Made by a program: the position numbers and the translations under genes. A model generated the notes under the pieces. That model saw only the letters and a program-made list of their open reading frames with translations, was not told the DNA's origin and made no database searches. Of a stretch of DNA of 32,092 bases, positions 25,401 to 32,092 are shown piece after piece (positions within the stretch are counted from its first letter, which is position 1; each line of letters opens with the position of its first letter). This DNA is from an uncultured Myxococcales bacterium (GTDB taxonomy: Bacteria; Myxococcota_A; UBA9042): NCBI GenBank assembly GCA_903883645.1, contig CAISBR010000176.1, forward strand, positions 1 through 32,092, written 5' to 3'.

Positions 25401-28367
25401 CTAACCCTTAAGAATTATGGCCTTACCTGTACGACCGTCCATCTTGAGCGTGCACGGCTGGGCCGGCCGGATATGCACGCAGTGGGCCGTGCGCTCGATT
25501 TCGGGCTGCTGCGCCAGCCACTTCCAATCCACCCAGCCCGACGGCGAGCCGTATAGCACCTTCAAATAGCCCACATGCATGCTGACGAGGTTGTGGAAGA
25601 AATGGGTACCCTGCGAGGCATCCACGCGAAAATTCTCGAGATCCGCCTCGACAATCGCCCGCGCTTCGCTAATGTCGGACCAGGCCACGGGCACGCCCAA
25701 GAAACGATCGCGCGAGCCCCAGCGGCCAGGACCAATGAGGATATAACTACGCCCAATATCGCGCATTTTACGGTTCAACTCGGCCAGTTCCTTTTGGATC
25801 TGCACCGTTTCGGTGGGGTTGAAGCGGGCCGCGTCGATGTAGATGATATCGGCGAGGCCATCGGTAATGCCGTTGCCCAGGCCCGCTTTTGTGTACACAG
25901 CCACATCGCCGCGCACCAATTCGGCCGGGTCCGGCACATCGACCTCGGCGTGATCCACGCTAAGCGGTCGAATCTGAAGGGGAAAAAATGTCGGCCGCCG
26001 GCCTGGCCCCGGATTGGGCAGCACCGCAAACTCCATCTCGACCGGCCCACCCATGGCGCCCGCGCCGATGACCAGTAAGTCTTGCAGCAGCTCGGCTAGG
26101 GGAAACGCGTTGTATTTCAGGATATTGGCAAACGATACGATGCGCGGGCCGCGACGGTCGAACGGCCCATCGATCAGCTGATCATTCTCGCGATCCCAAA
26201 CAGAAGCAACGGCTTGTAGCGTGCCATGCCGCTCGGCGGTGCGCAGGTCCAGCTTGTCGAGCGTGCCGTCTTCGCCCGCCAGCAGCGCATGACTACCGGC
26301 ATCCATGCGAATAGCCCAGAATTCTTGCTGAGTTCCGCGCACTAGCTCTTCTTGGGCCAGCAGCTCCATGCGCGGATAGCGCGGGCAAAACCGGTAGACA
26401 CGGTTGCCCTCGACCACGGCCTTTCCGAGTCCAAGTGCAATTGTTGCAATCCCATCCGCCGGTTTGCTCGGTCCAGTGGGGTAGAAATTGTACGACTGCG
26501 CCACACCCGAAAGCGTGGGATAGTAGTGCCCATCGTGGCTGTCGCCGGCGATTTCTTGAATCACCACAGCCATCTTCTCTTCTTCGATATGGAACTTGCT
26601 GCCCAGGATGTAGTCGCGGCTCTCTTGCTCAAACACACAGGCGAACACGAGCTTGATGGCCTGCTGCAACAGCTCGCTCCGCACCATGGCATCGGGGTGC
26701 TGGTTCGGCAGCATGTAGGTCTTGTAAACCCCTGCAAAAGGGCAACTTTGCGAGTCTTCGAGCAGGCCCGACGACCGCACCGCCAGCGGACAGCGCACGT
26801 GCTCGACAAACCAGCCCAAGCGCTCGATCAGCGTCGGCGACAGGTCTCCTGCCAAGAAAGTGGCGCGAATCGCATCGTCGGTCAGCCCCACAATGTCGCG
26901 GCCGATGTGGTTGCGCTCCATAAACTCGTCGAATTCAGCGGTACCCACCACGGCGGTGGCCGGCAAGGTCACATCGATACTGGGGAATCGCCGGCGGTAG
27001 TCGAGCGTCGCCAGCAGCGTATTCAAGAACGCCAGGCCGCGGCCCTTGCCGCCCAAACCACCCTCGCGCAGACGCACAATCTGCTCGCGTTCTAGGTGCT
27101 TCCACGTCGCCGGGTCGACGACGCGACCGCGGTTCTTGGCGCGCTCGATCTCGTCGAATACGTCCATCAAGAAGCGCCGCAGGTGGTTAGGGGTCGCAAA
27201 GTCCTGCACCTTCATCGGCTGCAGTTTCTTGGCAAAAGCGATCTCGCCGTGGGCAATCAGCCAGGCCGAGAAGTGGTTGTGGCGTGCATGATAAATCACT
27301 GCCTCTTCAGGCACTTTGGCCAACAACTCCATGAAGGCGGCCATTGTAGGCGCGCGGGCGCACTCATCGCCCTTTTCGGTGCGGAACACAAAGTCGCCAA
27401 AACCGAGCTGTTCAACAATAAAGTCGCGCAGTTCAGCTAGCAGCGTGTGCGACTCTTTGTGCAAGAAGTGCGCACCCAGCGCGCGGGCCTTGGCCGCATT
27501 CGTCTTGTCCATCGACTGCAGCAGCACCGGCACATGACAGCCATCCGCTCGAATTTGCTGCACAAAACGCACACCGGCCGCGTCGTCGAGCTTGCCGTTG
27601 CGCTCATACTGTACGTCGGTAATCACGCACAGCAGGTTGTCTTTGTAGCTCTCGTAAAACCGCTCGGCTTCAGCGAAATCGTGGGCCAGGATCACTTTGG
27701 GCCGCATGCGCATACGCAGTTGGCGGTTCGACGCCGTGACCTCTTCGGCAATCAATTGCTGTGTCTGTTTAAAGAGTTGCGAATACAGCAGCGGCAAGAA
27801 AGCCGAGTAGTGGTGCACCGAGTCTTCGATAACCAGGATGATGCGCACCAGCCGCTTGGCGTCTTCGACTAGATTGCGCTTATCTTCTAGCGTCTTAATC
27901 ATCGCCAAGAACACGGTGCTGTCGCCGTTCCACAAGAACACTTCGTCGATGTGGCGCATGCGCTCGCGCTGCAGCTGTAGGTAGGCCAAGTCGGCTTCGT
28001 TATTCAGCAAAAGCAGAACGGGCGTGTCGGGGAACTGCGCCTTGATGCGCGCCGCCAAGTCGAACGGCGAGATATCGCCAATGCGCAGCGTGGTAATCAC
28101 CAGGTCGTAGCGGCGGTTTTGCAGCGCGAGCAGGGCCGACGGCGCGCTGGACACACTGGTTACCCGCGGCGGGAACGATAGCGCCAACTGCCTATACTCA
28201 CTGAACAACTGCTCAGACAGCACGCCATCTTGCTCGAACACGAACGCGTCGTAAAACGTCGACACCAAAAGGATGTCGCGAATCCGGTCGGTCATGTAGT
28301 CGCGCGAGCCGTCGCCGTCTTGGTTAAAGCGGTCGTAGTAGCGTTGCCGAAGTTGTTCAACGTTCAT
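25401..28367 (-). CDS. Receiver-like domains fused to a PEP-synthase-type ATP-grasp domain
   Basis: 988 residues from the ATG at 28367, with GAGGTG upstream. Residues about 28-150 form a receiver-like fold (ILLVSTFYDAFVFEQDG, DLVITTLRIGDISPFDL). A second, about 173-325, is also receiver-like (IILVIEDSVHHYSAFLPLLY, CVITDVQYERNG with a candidate phospho-Asp, VPVLLQSMD). After a linker with GGKGRGLAFLNTLL near 440, the region about 445-860 matches the ATP-binding domain of pyruvate phosphate dikinase/PEP synthase, including CPLAVRSSGLLEDSQSCPFA near 537. The phospho-His swivelling domain and the PEP-binding barrel are absent, so it cannot make PEP. Such proteins are known as PEP/pyruvate-binding domain proteins of unknown function. 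It is divergent from gdhA, 445 bp away. Confidence 0.8.
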   Translation of the reverse strand: MNVEQLRQRYYDRFNQDGDGSRDYMTDRIRDILLVSTFYDAFVFEQDGVLSEQLFSEYRQLALSFPPRVTSVSSAPSALLALQNRRYDLVITTLRIGDISPFDLAARIKAQFPDTPVLLLLNNEADLAYLQLQRERMRHIDEVFLWNGDSTVFLAMIKTLEDKRNLVEDAKRLVRIILVIEDSVHHYSAFLPLLYSQLFKQTQQLIAEEVTASNRQLRMRMRPKVILAHDFAEAERFYESYKDNLLCVITDVQYERNGKLDDAAGVRFVQQIRADGCHVPVLLQSMDKTNAAKARALGAHFLHKESHTLLAELRDFIVEQLGFGDFVFRTEKGDECARAPTMAAFMELLAKVPEEAVIYHARHNHFSAWLIAHGEIAFAKKLQPMKVQDFATPNHLRRFLMDVFDEIERAKNRGRVVDPATWKHLEREQIVRLREGGLGGKGRGLAFLNTLLATLDYRRRFPSIDVTLPATAVVGTAEFDEFMERNHIGRDIVGLTDDAIRATFLAGDLSPTLIERLGWFVEHVRCPLAVRSSGLLEDSQSCPFAGVYKTYMLPNQHPDAMVRSELLQQAIKLVFACVFEQESRDYILGSKFHIEEEKMAVVIQEIAGDSHDGHYYPTLSGVAQSYNFYPTGPSKPADGIATIALGLGKAVVEGNRVYRFCPRYPRMELLAQEELVRGTQQEFWAIRMDAGSHALLAGEDGTLDKLDLRTAERHGTLQAVASVWDRENDQLIDGPFDRRGPRIVSFANILKYNAFPLAELLQDLLVIGAGAMGGPVEMEFAVLPNPGPGRRPTFFPLQIRPLSVDHAEVDVPDPAELVRGDVAVYTKAGLGNGITDGLADIIYIDAARFNPTETVQIQKELAELNRKMRDIGRSYILIGPGRWGSRDRFLGVPVAWSDISEARAIVEADLENFRVDASQGTHFFHNLVSMHVGYLKVLYGSPSGWVDWKWLAQQPEIERTAHCVHIRPAQPCTLKMDGRTGKAIILKG

Positions 28368-28373
28368 GCCCAC

Positions 28374-28793
28374 CTCGTTGCCATCGGCGCTCAGTCCTGC
28401 CCGGCGCCACCGCGAGGATCAGCTTTGAGCGCACGCCGCGCAAGTCCCCTGCCCGATGCGCGACGGCCCTGGTGCCGGGCAAATATCGGCCAATATTCTG
28501 GTCAACACCTTATAAAACGCTAAATTAAATAGCTAATTTAGAGTAACCACCGCCGCAACTAGCTTGAACGGCCCAGCGACGGCAAGCGCGTTTTGCGCCG
28601 GATGGGGTGCGCTCTGTCACGCATGCGTAGCGACGGCGCGCGCCCCGGTTGACTCCGCGAGTTGGGTAGCCTAACTAGTGCGCGGCATTGGCGCGGAACC
28701 GCGGGTTTCGTCGTCAGCCCTCCCCGCCTAGCCTTGCCGCAGGTTCGCGGCAGCAGCGCAAACACCGGATCACCTTGATTTCGGTAGGGAGCC
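28374..28793. other. Divergent intergenic region between the PEP-synthase-like gene and gdhA
   Basis: No gene is seen in about 420 bp. It contains one AT-rich island (about 28505-28545) in otherwise GC-rich DNA, with a perfect dyad CTAAATTA (28520-28527) and TAATTTAG (28534-28541) next to TATAAAA (28511-28517). This is the best candidate for a promoter/operator of either gene. A palindrome ACGCATGCGT lies near 28619-28628. Confidence 0.4.
28520..28541. promoter_or_regulatory. AT-rich dyad, candidate operator
   Basis: CTAAATTA and TAATTTAG are perfect 8-bp inverted arms separated by six bases, within the only AT-rich stretch between two divergent genes. A transcription factor site is inferred; which gene it serves is unknown. 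Confidence 0.4.
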
Positions 28794-28805
28794 ACCTCCG
28801 GAGGT
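28794..28805 (+). promoter_or_regulatory. gdhA ribosome binding site inside a 12-bp palindrome
   Basis: ACCTCCGGAGGT is a perfect palindrome whose second half, GGAGGT (28800-28805), is a near-ideal Shine-Dalgarno sequence six bases before the ATG at 28812. ACCT upstream could pair with AGGT and mask it. Confidence 0.6.
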
Positions 28806-28811
28806 AGCCAG

Positions 28812-30146
<1,335 letters not shown>

Positions 30147-30150
30147 CTAA

Positions 30151-30174
30151 AGCGAAAGCAGAAGCGAAAGCAGC
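30151..30174 (+). repeat. 12-bp tandem duplication next to box copy 9
   Basis: AGCGAAAGCAGA (30151-30162) is followed by AGCGAAAGCAGC (30163-30174). It starts four bases after the gdhA stop and runs into the inverted box. Confidence 0.8.
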
Positions 30175-30194
30175 CATTTTCTACTGGCTGAAAT
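30169..30194 (-). repeat. Dispersed box, copy 9 (inverted)
   Basis: On the minus strand it reads ATTTCAG, CCA, GTAGAAAATGG, CTGCT. It lies between the gdhA stop and its intrinsic terminator. Confidence 0.75.
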
Positions 30195-30205
30195 AGTTAC
30201 ACTTT

Positions 30206-30266
30206 CCGCCCGCCGACCCCGCTTTCCTCCCCCCAGAGGTTGGGTCGTGCGGGCGGCGGTGTTTTT
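30206..30266 (+). terminator. Intrinsic terminator of gdhA
   Basis: CCGCCCGCCGACCC (30206-30219) pairs with GGGTCGTGCGGGCGG (30242-30256), a GC-rich stem of 14 pairs with one bulged base and a loop of about 22 bases. A run of five T follows at 30262-30266. It begins 60 bp after the gdhA stop and is the only convincing intrinsic terminator I see in the window. Confidence 0.75.
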
Positions 30267-30277
30267 GCGACGGGGCA

Positions 30278-30312
30278 ATTACTGACTGACGGGTCAGTGA
30301 CCAGCTGGTCAG
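30278..30312 (+). repeat. GTCAGTGAC-type repeat, short copy
   Basis: The first 24 bases (30278-30301) are identical to 30449-30472. They contain the near-palindrome TGACTGAC-GG-GTCAGTGA. GACCAGCTGGTC (30300-30311), a perfect 12-bp palindrome, overlaps the end. Confidence 0.75.
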
Positions 30313-30353
30313 AAATTGGCAGCGGTCGGCGCAACCTAGGCCTAAGAACTGGA

Positions 30354-30379
30354 AGCAGCCATTTTCTACTGGTTGAAAG
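30354..30379 (-). repeat. Dispersed box, copy 10 (inverted)
   Basis: On the minus strand it reads CTTTCAA, CCA, GTAGAAAATGG, CTGCT. With the GTCAGTGAC array 70 bp to its right it forms a second copy of the arrangement seen at 30169-30312. Confidence 0.7.
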
Positions 30380-30448
30380 TATTGATCTTTGCTGCAGCAA
30401 GCACCGCTCGCGACCCCACAGTGGCCGAGTCGTACATAGGGGGCAGGC

Positions 30449-30513
30449 ATTACTGACTGACGGGTCAGTGACTCGACGGTCAGTGACTCGCCGGTCAGTG
30501 ACTCGCTGGTCAG
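30449..30513 (+). repeat. 15-bp tandem array of the GTCAGTGACTCGNNG type
   Basis: Three exact-length units, GTCAGTGACTCGACG (30464-30478), GTCAGTGACTCGCCG (30479-30493) and GTCAGTGACTCGCTG (30494-30508), follow the 24-bp segment shared with 30278-30301. The array ends in GTCAGG, whose TCA is the stop codon of the truncated hydrolase on the minus strand. Since 15 is a multiple of three, frames through the array stay open, which explains spurious open frames here. Confidence 0.85.
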
Positions 30514-30863
30514 GAATCCGCGGCACGCGTCGCGGCCCTGGCTGCCGCCTTGTCGGCGCGGATGGTGGCAGCGGCCTCTTTTGCAGCCAGGACTTGCGCG
30601 CACAGCACCATCGCCACCACCTGCGCCGGCCACGCCTGGGCATACAGCAGCGCCATCAGACCGCCAAACGACGAGCCGACCAGCAGCAACGGCCCGGCAT
30701 CTGCAAGCGCTTCGCGAATAATTGCGAGGCGTTGCAAGGGGTCGTCGATATCTTTGCAGTTGGGCGACAGCACGGGGCCCAGGCCAAGGTCCGACAACGT
30801 CTTGAACTTGCTGCCATGTGGACCCGACTCGAGTCCGTGGAGAAAGACTAGCTGTACGCCCAT
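30510..30863 (-). pseudogene. 3'-truncated alpha/beta hydrolase (YqiA-like esterase)
   Basis: 117 residues from the ATG at 30863, preceded by GAGGG. The N-terminal half of an alpha/beta hydrolase is clear: VFLHGLESGPHGSKFKTL near 6-23 (oxyanion region) and LLLVGSSFGGLMALLYAQ near 60-77, with the nucleophile Ser in GSSFGG. YqiA-like esterases run to about 190 residues and need a later Asp and a His, but this frame changes to an Ala/Arg/Lys-rich stretch after MVLCAQ and stops inside the 15-bp repeat array. No remainder is visible beyond the array. It is therefore probably broken by the repeat or by an associated deletion. A short functional protein is less likely, because two of the three catalytic residues are missing. 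Confidence 0.7.
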
Positions 30864-31071
30864 GGGCACCCTCGCGTGGATTGCAAACGTTGGAGTGCGT
30901 CGCGCGGCACTCGGTTAGGCCAGTTGGCGACGATGCGGGCGATCTTAAGCGGCGGCATCTGCAGTTGTCGATGCGCCCAGCTGCGCGGCGGGCCCGCCGG
31001 CCGATTGCCCGCTGTGGGCGCACTTCCGATCCGCGCCATTTGCCCCTGCGCATGGGGCGGATCGCATGAAA

Positions 31072-31087
31072 CGACACATCCTGTCGC
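31072..31087. promoter_or_regulatory. Dyad operator candidate, distal copy
   Basis: CGACA-CATCC-TGTCG is a 5-bp perfect dyad, nearly identical to a second one at 31201-31217. Both are followed by a GTGCAGG or ATGCAGG word within about 15 bases, suggesting a duplicated regulatory segment. Confidence 0.45.
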
Positions 31088-31200
31088 TTTGCGTGCAGGT
31101 CACGGCCCGTAAACCGGCTGAAGGGGGCTTACTTTCGGGAGCAGCCGCGTAGTCCTGCGTATAGCAGTTAGGAGTTGATTCGCAACGCCGACGCCGTAAC

Positions 31201-31217
31201 GCGACACAGTCTGTCGC
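31201..31217. promoter_or_regulatory. Dyad operator candidate, proximal copy
   Basis: GCGACA-CAGTC-TGTCGC is a 6-bp perfect dyad 66 bp upstream of the AAA+ ATPase start. Together with the copy at 31072 it is a plausible pair of sites for one dimeric regulator. Confidence 0.5.
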
Positions 31218-31282
31218 ATCCCCCATGCAGGCTGACCCTAGACTGCGCCATTGGCCTGAACGCCCCCCATAGGAGAACCACC

Positions 31283-32092
31283 ATGCCGAGCCCGAGAACT
31301 GCCAACACTTCTGATTGTGTTTCATATACTTGCGACCTTGACTACCTTGCCGACGAGCTGAGCTGGGTGCGCGCCCGCTGCGAGCGCATTGCCGCCGCCC
31401 GCACCGTCGCCACGCTGGGCACCGACGAAGAGGAGGAGCAGTACGGCCGCAACCGCCGAGAACCTTTGGATGCCGCCACCGCCAAGCGCCGCCTGCGCAA
31501 TGCCGAACGGAGCGAAAACACCTTTCGGCAGGCCATCGACGCGCGGCTGACCGCCACTCGCCAAGCGCACGCACGGGGCAACGGCTTGGAGCTGGCCATC
31601 GACCGCCTCTGCCGGCTGCACGGCCTAGATGCCTTTGAGCGCACAGTGCTTTTGCTGGGTGCCGCGCCGGGATTTTCGACGACCTTTGAGAAGTGCTGGG
31701 AGGCGGTGAGCACGATTCGCCACGCCAGCCTGTGCGTCGAAGTGGCCTTGGCGTTTGCCGAAGTGACCCTGCCCGAGCGCATCGAGCGGCGGCGCAGCTT
31801 TATCTCGCAGGCGCCGCTGGTGGCCGGCGATCTCATCGAGACGGGCAACCACGGTCGCCTGCCGGGCCCCGAGGCGTTCTTGACGATGAGCATCGAGCTG
31901 ACGCACTGGTGCTTTTCGGCGCTGGTGGGGCGGCAGGCGCTGGCCGACGATTTTATTGAATTCAGCGCGTTGGAACAGCCGCGGGCTCGGCTAAGCGATG
32001 TGGTGCTGCCCGAGGCCGACCGGCGGCGCCTCTTGAGCGTGGTCGACCGGCACAGCGAGTACCTGCGGCACCGGCGCGAGTGGGGCATCGAC
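31283..32092 (+). CDS. AAA+ ATPase, N-terminal part (runs off the window)
   Basis: The frame is open from the ATG at 31283, with AGGAGA at 31271, to the window edge (270 residues). After a variable, charged N-terminus, residues about 100-130 read LELAIDRLCRLHGLDAFERT followed by VLLLGAAPGFSTTFEKCW. That is the winged-helix-like module that precedes the ATPase core in a group of CDC48-like AAA+ proteins. Residues about 234-270 (LSDVVLPEADRRRLLSVVDR, then SEYLRHRREWGID) match the linker just before the Walker A segment, which would lie shortly beyond the window. Relatives with this N-terminal module are found in phage-tail-like contractile injection systems and elsewhere. The role here depends on genes not shown. 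Confidence 0.75.
   Translation, partial: MPSPRTANTSDCVSYTCDLDYLADELSWVRARCERIAAARTVATLGTDEEEEQYGRNRREPLDAATAKRRLRNAERSENTFRQAIDARLTATRQAHARGNGLELAIDRLCRLHGLDAFERTVLLLGAAPGFSTTFEKCWEAVSTIRHASLCVEVALAFAEVTLPERIERRRSFISQAPLVAGDLIETGNHGRLPGPEAFLTMSIELTHWCFSALVGRQALADDFIEFSALEQPRARLSDVVLPEADRRRLLSVVDRHSEYLRHRREWGID

Larger units (their letters stand above)
30864..31282. other. Gene-free region upstream of the AAA+ gene
   Basis: No convincing coding sequence is found in about 420 bp. Small overlapping frames on both strands lack domains. The notable content is the pair of CGACA/TGTCG dyads, listed separately. Confidence 0.5.

Noticed and set aside
30181..31077. Minus-strand frames rich in SLTxxS or VTDRR repeats downstream of gdhA
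   Set aside because: The repeated peptides come from translating the 15-bp array, which stays in frame because its length is a multiple of three. No conserved domain or start supports a protein.

Overview
The window is high-GC bacterial DNA that most resembles Myxococcota (the former Deltaproteobacteria). The grounds are lipoproteins with a lipobox followed by Asp/Ser/Thr/Ala-rich linkers, a very long Cys-rich repeat lipoprotein with a fibrinogen-like end, and a large chemosensory operon with several response-regulator fusions. The phylum call is inference: no rRNA or other marker gene is present, and I saw no tRNA.

Layout. (1) 1-543 is gene-poor, with two copies of a dispersed 26-bp repeat. 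(2) 544-4557 (+) is a tight four-gene operon: a DUF350 membrane protein, a glutathionylspermidine-synthase-like ATP-grasp ligase, a membrane-anchored protein with a Gly/Ser-rich tail, and a small unknown protein. (3) 4633-10118 (-) holds separate genes: the Cys-rich lipoprotein, RecX, a second lipoprotein and a DUF1993 protein. Their 3' ends nearly all carry the dispersed repeat. (4) 10239-12737 (+) is a CHASE-domain hybrid histidine kinase. (5) 12756-22944 (-) is an eight-gene chemosensory operon, in transcription order: degenerate CheB paralogue, REC-adenylyl cyclase, CheW, CheR-TPR, CheW, dCache chemoreceptor, CheA-REC, active CheB. It has no stand-alone CheY, so the cyclase is the obvious candidate output. 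(6) 23169-25397 holds an exonuclease/phosphatase-fold lipoprotein (-), a GreA/GreB-like protein (+) and a DUF1622 membrane protein (+). (7) 25401-28367 (-) is a large protein with two receiver-like domains and a PEP-synthase ATP-grasp domain but no phosphotransfer domains. (8) 28812-30146 (+) is NADP-type glutamate dehydrogenase with a clear intrinsic terminator. (9) 30147-32092 has two composite repeat units, a truncated alpha/beta hydrolase (-), a pair of dyad operators, and the start of an AAA+ ATPase (+) that runs off the window.

The two most unusual signals are these. First, an 11-copy dispersed box (ATTTCAA, three variable bases, GTAGAAAATGG, then MTGCT), usually within about 30 bp of a stop codon, with a short tandem duplication on its MTGCT side in seven copies. 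Second, the chemosensory operon that pairs an adenylyl cyclase with a catalytically dead CheB paralogue. Neither function can be proven from sequence alone.
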